Positions 24,718 through 32,799 of a stretch of DNA of 64,000 nt are shown here, one piece after another. The position numbers and the translations under genes are program-made. Location: assembly GCA_030445745.1 (NCBI GenBank), contig JASUTE010000006.1, forward strand, positions 1-64,000, written 5' to 3'. This DNA comes from Candidatus Cloacimonadota bacterium. Its GTDB lineage: Bacteria > Cloacimonadota > Cloacimonadia > Cloacimonadales > TCS61. Positions within the stretch are counted from its first letter, which is position 1. Every line of letters starts with the position of its first letter. The notes beneath the pieces are model-generated. The model worked only from the letters and a program-made list of their open reading frames with translations. It was not told where the DNA came from and made no database searches.

Positions 24718-25822
24718 CACATATCGAATTTTTATAAGTGGCATGGCCTACGATAATGGCAAATCGGGAATCTCATTATATATCCGTAAAGTGGTTAAAT
24801 ATCTAAGCAAAGATCATCAGATCGAACTTCTAATGCTGAAAAAAGATGCAAAAATCTTCTCGATAAAAAATAAAAATCTTAAAATTATAACAGTTAGCAA
24901 TTTTTGGGCTAAGCCCGTGATAAATATGTTGTGGCATCTATTTATTCTACCATTTACCAGAAATTATAAAAAATACGATTTTATATTGTTACCAGCTGGG
25001 AATAGACGTATTTTTTGTTACTATCCTTGCTATACAATAGTCACATTTCACGATCTTTCCCAATTTTACATAACTCATAAATACGATAGATTTCGGATGT
25101 TTTATATAAAAAAAATTGTCCCTTTTTTCCTAAAAAAAGCCAATTCAGTGATGGCTATAAGTAATTGTACCAAAAGAGATTTGCAAAAATTTTATAAATT
25201 GAAAAAAGTATGGGTCAACTATAATGGCTATGAAAAACCAGTAGTTTCCCAAGCTCAAGTTAAAAAAGTAGCAGAGGTTGAAGGTAAATTTTTGTTTTAT
25301 TTAGCCCGAGTGGAACACCCTGGGAAAAATCATTTGAATTTGATAAAAGCTTATGAACAACTTCCGAAAGATGTGAAACAGGAGTATGAATTGGTTTTTG
25401 CCGGCAAAGTTTGGGAAGGCTCGGAACCTGTAATGCACTATGTGGCCAATTCGGCTGACAAAGCTAGAATAAAATTTTTGGGTTTTGTAGAAGAAGCTGA
25501 GCTTAGCTGGTTATACAAAAATTGTAATTTGTATGTTTTCCCCTCTTTTTACGAAGGTTTTGGCTTACCGCTATTGGATGCTATGAACTACGGTGTGCCG
25601 ATTATATGCTCTAACACCTCTTCTTTACCGGAAGTGGGCGGGGATGCTGTGCTTACATTTGATCCGAGCGATAGCAAGCAAATTGCCGAGAGAATTTTGC
25701 AGGTTTTACAAGATAAAGATTTACAAAATAGGATGATAAAAGCAGGTTTTGAACGATTAAGTAATTTTGATTGGGCTAAACACGTGCACAAAATTGTGGG
25801 AGATTACGAGAAAAATGGGTAG
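24710..25822 (+). CDS. Glycosyltransferase, GT4 family (mannosyltransferase-like)
   Basis: 370 aa. An N-terminal loop GKSGISLYIRKVVKYLS is followed by a GT-B core. The C-terminal donor half has FYLARVEHPGKNHLNLIKAY, KIKFLG-type strand RIKFLGFVEEAELSWLY, and PSFYEGFGLPLLDAMNYGVP with Glu and Asp in the EX7E positions. It ends in LPEVGGDAVLTFDP. It is closest in pattern to the mannosyltransferases of lipopolysaccharide loci; the actual sugar is unknown. The stop codon overlaps the start of the next gene (ATGGGTAG), so translation is coupled. Confidence 0.9.
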   Translation: MSSTYRIFISGMAYDNGKSGISLYIRKVVKYLSKDHQIELLMLKKDAKIFSIKNKNLKIITVSNFWAKPVINMLWHLFILPFTRNYKKYDFILLPAGNRRIFCYYPCYTIVTFHDLSQFYITHKYDRFRMFYIKKIVPFFLKKANSVMAISNCTKRDLQKFYKLKKVWVNYNGYEKPVVSQAQVKKVAEVEGKFLFYLARVEHPGKNHLNLIKAYEQLPKDVKQEYELVFAGKVWEGSEPVMHYVANSADKARIKFLGFVEEAELSWLYKNCNLYVFPSFYEGFGLPLLDAMNYGVPIICSNTSSLPEVGGDAVLTFDPSDSKQIAERILQVLQDKDLQNRMIKAGFERLSNFDWAKHVHKIVGDYEKNG

Positions 25823-27161
25823 GGATCTGAGAGAACTGGAAAAATTAGAGAAAAAATTCAATAGGAAGCAAAAACCTAATATTGCTGTAAATATTCAATC
25901 TAAAATTATTTCAACGGGTTTGTTTATAATCTCACTTTTTATTAAGATTATTGAAATAATAATCTCTATTATTTTTGTAATTTTTGCTGTTGTTGTTCAC
26001 TTTGCATTACTTATAAGAAAAATTTTTACCGGGAAGCCGATCTTGGCAAGAAAACTTATTTTTGGTAAAAAAGCGATTCCTACCCAAATAGCCTATTTTA
26101 ACCTAAAGAACCAGCTGCTAAGGAATCTAGCCTTATTTTACTATGTTATTTTAGGAAAATTATCACTCACTGGCATTGGGATAAGAGAATATAACGCAGA
26201 AAAAAGAATAATTGGAGATTCCTATGCCTACAGTCAAAAACCAGGGATTTTTAATTTATGGTATATCCGCGAGAGCAGTCGTACAGGCTACGAAGGTAAG
26301 CTGGATACCGATTTGGAATATATTTACACTCGTGGTTATTTGAAGGATTTCTTATTGATTTTAAAAACACTGCCAGCGATGGTTTATAATTCCAAAAAAG
26401 ATTCCTATCCTAGCAAAATCAATATGTTTGGAATTAAGCTTCTGAATAAACGTATGAGAGAAGCCATAACTTTAATAGAAAGGCTTGTTAAGTATAGTAG
26501 GCAGGAGAAGATTTTCTTTGTCAATCCAGATTGTTTGAATAAAATATTTAAAGATAAAACCTATTATAGAATTCTAAAGGAAACTGAGTATATTTTCCCA
26601 GATGGAATAGGGATAAATATAGCAGCTAAGATGTTAAATAATCCGCTATTAGAAAATCTGAACGGTACCGATATGCTGCCATATTTGTGCGAAAATGCAG
26701 TAAAAAATAGGTTCAGAATATTTTTGTTGGGTGCTCAACCTGGGGTAGCTGAAAAAGCTAAAGCTAATTTAATAAAAAAGTTTAATGGTTTGCAAATAAG
26801 TGGTACGCAGCATGGTTATTTTGGCAAAGAGGAAGAGCAAAAAGTGATAGAAAAAATAAACAAAAGTAAAACTGACATCTTATTGGTAGCGCTGGGAGTT
26901 CCTAAGCAAGAGAAATGGATTTGTGGGAATTTGTCTAAGCTGCAGGTAAAAGTTGCTATGGGAGTGGGAGGGTTATTCGATTTTTACTCAGGAAAGATAA
27001 AAAGGGCACCCCGCTGGATGCGCGAAGTAGGTTTAGAATGGCTGTACAGAGTCTTACAAGAGCCAAAGCGGATGTGGAGAAGATATATAATCGGGAATCC
27101 TTTGTTTTTGCTTAGAGTAATAAAGTGGAAAATGGCAAAACAAAATATAGGAGAACTTTAA
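25815..27161 (+). CDS. Fusion of a degenerate sugar-transferase domain and a GT26 (WecG/TagA) glycosyltransferase
   Basis: 448 aa from ATG 25815, which overlaps the previous stop. Residues about 45-190 resemble a bacterial sugar transferase (PF02397). A membrane segment is followed by GKPILARKLIFGKK, a ...VILGKLSLTGIGIRE block matching NVLKGDMSLVGPRP, then KPGIFNLWY and DLEYIYTRGYLKDFLLILKT. The catalytic Asp-Glu before LPQ is Arg-Asn here (RNLALFYYV). Residues 205-440 are a clear WecG/TagA/CpsF domain: FPDGIGINIAAKML, LNGTDMLPYL, FLLGAQPGVAEKAKANL, GVPKQEKWI. GT26 enzymes add the second sugar (often ManNAc-type) to undecaprenyl-PP-sugar. The dead domain may anchor the enzyme beside the initiating transferase encoded next door. 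Confidence 0.85.
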   Translation: MGRDLRELEKLEKKFNRKQKPNIAVNIQSKIISTGLFIISLFIKIIEIIISIIFVIFAVVVHFALLIRKIFTGKPILARKLIFGKKAIPTQIAYFNLKNQLLRNLALFYYVILGKLSLTGIGIREYNAEKRIIGDSYAYSQKPGIFNLWYIRESSRTGYEGKLDTDLEYIYTRGYLKDFLLILKTLPAMVYNSKKDSYPSKINMFGIKLLNKRMREAITLIERLVKYSRQEKIFFVNPDCLNKIFKDKTYYRILKETEYIFPDGIGINIAAKMLNNPLLENLNGTDMLPYLCENAVKNRFRIFLLGAQPGVAEKAKANLIKKFNGLQISGTQHGYFGKEEEQKVIEKINKSKTDILLVALGVPKQEKWICGNLSKLQVKVAMGVGGLFDFYSGKIKRAPRWMREVGLEWLYRVLQEPKRMWRRYIIGNPLFLLRVIKWKMAKQNIGEL

Positions 27162-27162
27162 A

Positions 27163-27882
27163 ATGCCACTGGATCCAGATGTTCGCAAGGAATTTTTGAA
27201 TAAATATACAGATAAAAATCTGAAAAAAAGGCAGAAAAAATATTACAAAAAAGTAGTTATTTGGCAGTTGGTAGTAAAAGTTTCCTACTTTTTGAAGCGT
27301 ACACTTGATATCTTGTTATCACTTTTTTTTCTTATACTTTTGTCTCCAGTTTTTCTTTTTACTGCTCTTGCAATCGTAGTCGAAGATTCTGGTCCCATAT
27401 TTTATACACAAACTCGAATTGGAAAAGATGGAAAGCCATTTGATTTTTACAAATTTCGCTCTATGTTGGTGCAAGCAGAGCAAAAAAAAGATGAACTTTT
27501 TAAAAATAATGAATCTAAAGATGGTGTTATCTTCAAAATGAAAAAAGATCCTCGCATTACTAGAATAGGGCGTTTTATTAGAAAATTCAGCATAGATGAA
27601 TTACCTCAACTGTTAAATGTGCTAAAAGGAGATATGAGTTTAGTGGGACCACGACCGCCTTTGCCAGAAGAGGTGAATAAATACAGTTTGGAAGACAGGA
27701 AGCGCTTGCATATTAAACCAGGAATAACGTGTATCTGGCAGGTGAGTGGGCGTAGCGATATTCCCTTTAATAGGCAGGTAGAGCTTGATAAACAATATAT
27801 AAGTAGTCAAAGTTTTTGGAAGGATTTATTAATTTTGCTGAAGACAATTCCTGCTGTAATTACTGGTAAGGGCGCTTATTAG
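27163..27882 (+). CDS. Initiating sugar-phosphate transferase (undecaprenyl-phosphate sugar phosphotransferase)
   Basis: 239 aa, one base after the GT26 gene. It is a monotopic polyprenol-phosphate hexose-1-phosphate transferase that starts the repeat unit. Membrane hairpin about 45-75 (FLKRTLDILLSLFFL). Motifs in order are GPIFYTQTRIGKDG, FYKFRSM, FSIDELPQLLNVLKGD with the catalytic Asp-Glu, SLVGPRP, and IKPGITCIWQVSGRS. Its length suits the short PglC/WcaJ-core type without an N-terminal multi-pass domain. All key residues are present, unlike the two related domains in the flanking genes. The 102 bases after it carry a TTGACA box before the STAS gene. Confidence 0.92.
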   Translation: MPLDPDVRKEFLNKYTDKNLKKRQKKYYKKVVIWQLVVKVSYFLKRTLDILLSLFFLILLSPVFLFTALAIVVEDSGPIFYTQTRIGKDGKPFDFYKFRSMLVQAEQKKDELFKNNESKDGVIFKMKKDPRITRIGRFIRKFSIDELPQLLNVLKGDMSLVGPRPPLPEEVNKYSLEDRKRLHIKPGITCIWQVSGRSDIPFNRQVELDKQYISSQSFWKDLLILLKTIPAVITGKGAY

Positions 27883-27984
27883 CAGGATATTTTTTGTATT
27901 GAGTAATATAATTGTTGACAAGATTGATAATTATAATGTTGTTTTTAAAAAAATGGTAAAATAATGAGCTAATGGGAGGTTTCC

Positions 27985-28329
27985 ATGAAAATTGATTTCC
28001 AAAAGGATGGAAAGATTGGGATTATTAAAATATTTGGGCGCTTGGATGCGGCTAATTCCAAGGAATTAAAAGAGAAATTCCAAGGTTATTTGGATGAGGT
28101 GGTTTTTTTTGTTATGGATTTTTCGGAATTAGAATTTATCGATAGCACGGGGCTGGGAGCTATTATAAGTTCATTAAAGCATGCTTCCGAGATGGGGGGA
28201 GATGTTTATATAGCAAATTTGCAACCCAAACCTCGCATGGTTTTCAATATAACTAGGGCTTATAAAGTTTTTGAAGTTTTCGACGATGTAGAAGCAGCTG
28301 TTTCTGCAATTAAAGAAATTGCCAAGTAA
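27985..28329 (+). CDS. STAS-domain anti-sigma factor antagonist-like protein
   Basis: 114 aa, start after GGGAGG. Single STAS domain: GIIKIFGRLDAANSKELK at the N-terminus, then MDFSELEFIDSTGLGAI, with Ser54 in the position phosphorylated by RsbW-type kinases in SpoIIAA/RsbV proteins. It should bind and be phosphorylated by an ATPase of the RsbW kind and be reset by a PP2C phosphatase. Both domain types are encoded at 13743-19015. No separate anti-sigma or sigma factor gene is visible in the window. Placement inside the polysaccharide locus suggests that it regulates this pathway. Confidence 0.9.
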   Translation: MKIDFQKDGKIGIIKIFGRLDAANSKELKEKFQGYLDEVVFFVMDFSELEFIDSTGLGAIISSLKHASEMGGDVYIANLQPKPRMVFNITRAYKVFEVFDDVEAAVSAIKEIAK

Positions 28330-28338
28330 TGGTGGAAT

Positions 28339-29790
28339 ATGAAATGTTTAATATATTCTCCTAACTCGCAAACTAAGTGGATGAAAGATTATTTCCCCGA
28401 TGTGCACCCCTTTTTTTTGAAAATACTTAATAAACCGCTGCTGGAATACTACATAGATTTTTGTGTTATTAATAATATTAGTGAGATCAGAGTAATGATA
28501 AATAACTCTTCGCGGGTTTTGGAAGAGTATTTTGAAGATGGCACCCAGTGGGGAGTAAAATTAAGCTATAATTTAGCAAAGCCTGAAGATAACCTTCAGA
28601 AAATTTTATTCAAAAATTCCAACTTTTGCAAAGATGAAAAGCTATTTATTATTCAAGGCTACCAGTTTTTGCATTACCACAAGGAAAAGAAACAATATAG
28701 ATTTTTGCAATCTTCAGAAAATACAAAATTGGGTGATGTGAAGAATGGATTATTCCTGTTAGATAGGACAAATATTTTAAATTCCAAATTGGAGGAGATA
28801 GAGGAATGTGAGGAACCGGAGCTGGGAATTACGCAGATAGATGGGATAAAAAAATATTTTGCTTTGAATATAAGCCTATTAAAAGAACATAATCAGGAAT
28901 ATGTGTTACCTGGTTATAACAATGACAAAGATGAATTTATAGGCAAAAATGTAGTTTGCGCTAATTTCAAAGAATTAAAAAAACCGATAATGATCGGTGA
29001 TAATGTTCAAATAAAATCTAAAGCCAATGTAGGGCCCAATGTAATTTTAGGTAATAATGTTATAATAGATAGTGGCACCAAGGTGGAGCAGAGTATTATC
29101 TATGATCTTTCCTATATTGGCAGTGATTTAGAAATAATAGATAAAATAATTTACAAAAAGCGGTTAATAGACCCTTTCAGCGGTGAATTTACCCACATAG
29201 TGGACAATTTTTTAGTATCCGATATTCAGGAAAAGTTGGTGCAAAGGTTTTTTAAAAGGCTGCTCAACAGTGTTTCAGCATTTTTGTTGGCAATAATTGG
29301 TCTGATTCCCTACATTTTTTTCTGTTTGCTTCATCGCTTAGGTAGATTAAGAAGTAAGAAACGCGAATTTTATGTGAATAGAAATGCTAAAACTAAAATT
29401 TTTACCATCTGGAAAGTTGCTAAGCCCAATTTTATCAGCACTTTGTTTTTCCGATTATCTTTGAATAAATATCCCTTATTATGGGCAGTAGTGAAGGGAG
29501 ACATCTATTTAGTAGGGAATCATCTTATTCCCAAATGTCCGCAAGGTTTAATAAAAATGAATAATCTGCCCAGCTATCACCCGGGGATTTTTGATTATTC
29601 CGATATGTTGCCTAGCAAAGTGAGTGATATTGAATTTGAATTGAATGAGCTTTACTACTGCAATAATTCATCTTTATGGTTAGATATAAAAGTTTTCTTC
29701 CGTGCTATATTTAATAGAATCTTTTCTGTTTGGGATCGGATTAATGAGAGGGAAACCAGATTCCCAGACAAAGGTGATTATGTTAAATAA
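28339..29790 (+). CDS. Nucleotidyltransferase-like / beta-helix / degenerate sugar-transferase fusion
   Basis: 483 aa. Residues 1-210 look like an NDP-sugar pyrophosphorylase: LNKPLLEYYIDFCVINNI, and VLEEYFEDGTQWGVKLSY. The glycine-rich GGxGTR loop is absent from the N-terminus (IYSPNSQTKWM). Residues about 228-275 are hexapeptide repeats (IGDNVQIKSKANVGPNVILG). Residues 310-475 look like a bacterial sugar transferase: a membrane segment, then YPLLWAVVKGDIYLVG matching LPQLLNVLKGDMSLVG, then HPGIFDY and SLWLDIKVFF. The catalytic Asp-Glu is lost, reading Asn-Lys before YPLL. Both ends appear catalytically dead, so a scaffold or allosteric role is more likely than an enzyme. Nine bases after the STAS gene. 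Confidence 0.72.
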   Translation: MKCLIYSPNSQTKWMKDYFPDVHPFFLKILNKPLLEYYIDFCVINNISEIRVMINNSSRVLEEYFEDGTQWGVKLSYNLAKPEDNLQKILFKNSNFCKDEKLFIIQGYQFLHYHKEKKQYRFLQSSENTKLGDVKNGLFLLDRTNILNSKLEEIEECEEPELGITQIDGIKKYFALNISLLKEHNQEYVLPGYNNDKDEFIGKNVVCANFKELKKPIMIGDNVQIKSKANVGPNVILGNNVIIDSGTKVEQSIIYDLSYIGSDLEIIDKIIYKKRLIDPFSGEFTHIVDNFLVSDIQEKLVQRFFKRLLNSVSAFLLAIIGLIPYIFFCLLHRLGRLRSKKREFYVNRNAKTKIFTIWKVAKPNFISTLFFRLSLNKYPLLWAVVKGDIYLVGNHLIPKCPQGLIKMNNLPSYHPGIFDYSDMLPSKVSDIEFELNELYYCNNSSLWLDIKVFFRAIFNRIFSVWDRINERETRFPDKGDYVK

Positions 29791-30772
29791 GCTAAATTCA
29801 ATGCTCTGGGGTAAATCGTTGCAGGCTTATGTAATTAGCCGGAATCCTATTATTATCATAAGTTTTTGGTATGATTTTATCAACAATCTGGAAGCATTTT
29901 TGGAGATAATACCAGAGGCGAAAAAGGTTATTTTAATCTTTAAATGCGGTCATTACAAAAGCAGGGAAAGTGCTAGTGAAATAGCTAAACAGATGCAGAA
30001 ACTATCCATTGGATTACCAAAATTAGATTATTATGTGCTGGCAAATTCGCAGGAAGAGTTACAGAACTTTTTTTTGGAAAAAGTTAAAGCGGTGTTTGTT
30101 AATCAAAATGCCTTTTTAGATGAAAAACGATATAAGATTTTGAATTTCAAAAAGAAATATAAAGCAGTATATCTGGCTAGATTTTCCCCAATAAAACGGC
30201 ATTATTTAGCAAAAAAAATAGATAATATTTTGTTTATAGGAAATTATAGCAAAACCGATAAAACATATTTTCAGGAAACTATGCTCGAATTTGGTCAAAA
30301 AGCTGTTTGGAAAAGGAAAATATTTGCCTTACGGGTGCCTTACTATTTTAATAAAGCACATGTGGGGTTGATACTTTCTGAAGTTGAAGGTGCTTCTTAT
30401 GTGACTACGGAATATCTGTTGTGCGGCTTACCTGTGGTTTCCACTTTGAACAAGGGAGGACGGAATGTTTTCCTACAAAAATATGGAAAATTGGTTGAAG
30501 CAGACCCCGAAGCTGTACAAGAAGCAGTAGAAGAATTTATAGATAAGAAATATTCTGCTGAGGATATTCGTGAAACAGCAATAATGCATATGAAACAGCA
30601 TAGAAAAAGATTTATAGAGTTAATAAATAAAATTTATGCTGAAGCAGGAGTTAACAAAGATTTTGCTAAAGAGTGGGATAAAGTATTTACACATAAAATG
30701 GGTTTACGATGTGGAAACTGGCCGTGGATTTATAGGAAGAGGATTCTAAAAGAAAGTGAAAGAATAGCTTAA
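29780..30772 (+). CDS. Glycosyltransferase-like protein (GT4-type donor half)
   Basis: 330 aa from ATG 29780, which overlaps the preceding stop by 11 bases; a longer frame from 29702 would overlap that gene by 89 bases with no ribosome site. The N-terminal half shows no familiar motif. The C-terminal part has VGLILSEVEGASYVTTEYLL and CGLPVVSTLNKGGRNVF, which match the EX7E and GG donor region of GT4 enzymes, and KKYKAVYLARFSPIKRHYLA in the linker. A late RCGNWPWIYRKR tail is unusual. It probably transfers one sugar of the repeat unit. One-base overlap with the next gene. Confidence 0.75.
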   Translation: MLNKLNSMLWGKSLQAYVISRNPIIIISFWYDFINNLEAFLEIIPEAKKVILIFKCGHYKSRESASEIAKQMQKLSIGLPKLDYYVLANSQEELQNFFLEKVKAVFVNQNAFLDEKRYKILNFKKKYKAVYLARFSPIKRHYLAKKIDNILFIGNYSKTDKTYFQETMLEFGQKAVWKRKIFALRVPYYFNKAHVGLILSEVEGASYVTTEYLLCGLPVVSTLNKGGRNVFLQKYGKLVEADPEAVQEAVEEFIDKKYSAEDIRETAIMHMKQHRKRFIELINKIYAEAGVNKDFAKEWDKVFTHKMGLRCGNWPWIYRKRILKESERIA

Positions 30773-32799
30773 TGGAAATACCACCAAACGAACCATATTT
30801 ATTAGAAGAGGAGAAAAGTGATTTCTTCAAATTCGATAAGCGTATTCTCTTTTTAACTATCAAGAGAAAATTGATGCTAATCGTAATCACTTCTTTTTTG
30901 GTTAGTGTAGTGGTAGCAGTGTGGTCTAGTATAGCTATAAAGGGAGAGTTTGTAGCTAAAACTACCCTGATAAGATATAGTAAAAATATTACTCGTAATT
31001 CACCTATTCCTTATTTGTACCAGGATCTTAGTTTAAATACTATAATGCAATATGTGCGGATGCGAGAAAATTTAGAGGAAATAATAAACAGACTGAATTT
31101 ACAAGTCACTCCTCAGCAGTTATTTGGGGCAATTTCGGTTGAAAGGGGAAGTCGATCTGATATACTAGTAATTTCAGCAGCTCATAGCAGCCGCGATGTA
31201 GCTGTAGATATAGCCAATACAACCGCTGAAGTTTTTATTGAAAACTATAATCAGATATTAAATAGTGCTACCAAGGATATTTACGATTACTATGTGAACC
31301 AGCGTAAAGAACTTTTGCAGCAATTGGAAAAAGATCAGCAAGTAATTGAAGCATTCCAAAAAAAGAACAATTTGGTTTCTATTGAAGCCGAGATATCTCG
31401 TAAACAAGATCTTTTAAAGCAATTGGAATTAGATAGATTGAATACTAAGAGACAGATAGATGCGAACAAATCGATCTTGGGAGATTTAAATGAAAGACTG
31501 AATAACCTGGAAGACGATATTATTCCCGTTGGATATACAATAAAAAATACTATTGAAAGTCAGATTAAAAAGAAAAAGAATGAATTATCAATGCTTCTGG
31601 AACAGTACACGCCAGAGCATCCCAAGGTTAAACAATTGCAAGCTGAAATTGAGATACTACAGCAGAAACTGGAAGAAGCTAAAACTAATCGCAAAAATAA
31701 AGATTTTGTAGCTGATGAGATCTCTTATGCCAAAGATCCTACCAGGCAACAGCTTCAATTAGATAAAAACAAATATGAATATGAGTTGCGAGCTTATAGC
31801 CAAAATTTAAAGCAATTTGACCAGCAGATAGAGGATATCCAGAAGGAATTAGAATATCTTTCTCGCAAGCAAAAGGAATTTTACCAATTGAATAGAGCAG
31901 AAGAGCTTACTAAAAATCAACTCGATATGACTGAAAATAGGATAATGGATATAAAAATGGCTATGGAATCGAATGTAAGCGATTTTGAAGTTCTAGAATA
32001 TGCCATACCACCAGAGGATACTGTTGGAACTGGACGAAAAGTTATAGTTTTATCAGCAGGTATAATTACATTTTTCGGGTTGCTCTTCTTCTTCTTAATC
32101 AGAGCACTTTTAGATAACACAGTAAAATCGGAATATGATTTTAAAGAAATTTTAGATATCAAACTGTTAGGTGAAATTCCCAATAAAGAGGAGGCAGATC
32201 CGCTTTACTACCATTCTCAAATGCAACTTGTCTTTGGCCAGTTTATGAATTCTTTGCCTTCCAAAAAACCACAGATTGTCAGCTTTGGCAACGATAAAGC
32301 GGAAACAGGCAAAACTTATCTTATCAAGGAATTCATAGAACTACTTACCTCTCAAGGGAAACGGGTATTATGGATAGAATCTATTTTTGAAAAAGATGAA
32401 GAGATAAGCGATTTTATAATAAATAAACCATTATATAATGGTGAGAAAATAGACAAACATAACATAAACATGATAACAGAAAAACTTCATAAGAGTTATT
32501 TCCTATGCGATGATGATATTTTTAGGAAGGTATTGGATAAGCAAGAGATAAAAATATTTCTATCTCAGCTTTCCGAGTATGATGTTATAATTTGGGAATT
32601 GTTCGAAGTTCATTATTATATGCAGTTATTCACCACTATTGCTTCTTGTACCGATTTGCTGGTTTTCGTGGCACGCTTTGCCGATTCCGGCCGAGATGGG
32701 TTGAGCAATGCTATAGAGTTTTTAAAGGAAAACTCCACGGTTCCACTTGCTGGTATTTTAAACGATGTGGAGGAGGCTTATGCTAAAGTTAAATATTAA
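30772..32799 (+). CDS. Wzz-type polysaccharide co-polymerase with degenerate BY-kinase-like domain
   Basis: 675 aa. TM about 36-57, a Wzz periplasmic domain, and a long coiled coil about 165-400, with VEYLSRKQKEF-type GNVR region (LEYLSRKQKEFYQLNRAEE) before TM2 about 423-446. The cytoplasmic part (about 495-675) resembles bacterial tyrosine kinases. It keeps only GNDKAETGKTYL with Lys514 of Walker A. Walker A' reads RVLWIESI without its Asp, Walker B reads DVIIWELFE, and there is no C-terminal tyrosine cluster (the end is EEAYAKVKY). It should set chain length and link the inner-membrane machinery to the export pore, probably without kinase activity. Confidence 0.85.
   Translation: MEIPPNEPYLLEEEKSDFFKFDKRILFLTIKRKLMLIVITSFLVSVVVAVWSSIAIKGEFVAKTTLIRYSKNITRNSPIPYLYQDLSLNTIMQYVRMRENLEEIINRLNLQVTPQQLFGAISVERGSRSDILVISAAHSSRDVAVDIANTTAEVFIENYNQILNSATKDIYDYYVNQRKELLQQLEKDQQVIEAFQKKNNLVSIEAEISRKQDLLKQLELDRLNTKRQIDANKSILGDLNERLNNLEDDIIPVGYTIKNTIESQIKKKKNELSMLLEQYTPEHPKVKQLQAEIEILQQKLEEAKTNRKNKDFVADEISYAKDPTRQQLQLDKNKYEYELRAYSQNLKQFDQQIEDIQKELEYLSRKQKEFYQLNRAEELTKNQLDMTENRIMDIKMAMESNVSDFEVLEYAIPPEDTVGTGRKVIVLSAGIITFFGLLFFFLIRALLDNTVKSEYDFKEILDIKLLGEIPNKEEADPLYYHSQMQLVFGQFMNSLPSKKPQIVSFGNDKAETGKTYLIKEFIELLTSQGKRVLWIESIFEKDEEISDFIINKPLYNGEKIDKHNINMITEKLHKSYFLCDDDIFRKVLDKQEIKIFLSQLSEYDVIIWELFEVHYYMQLFTTIASCTDLLVFVARFADSGRDGLSNAIEFLKENSTVPLAGILNDVEEAYAKVKY

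Noticed and set aside
24710-25822. Assigning specific sugars to the glycosyltransferases
   Set aside because: Donor and acceptor specificity cannot be read from these motifs.
29702-29779. Extended start for the glycosyltransferase-like gene
   Set aside because: It would overlap the preceding gene by 89 bases without a ribosome site; ATG 29780 fits the usual short overlap in this operon.
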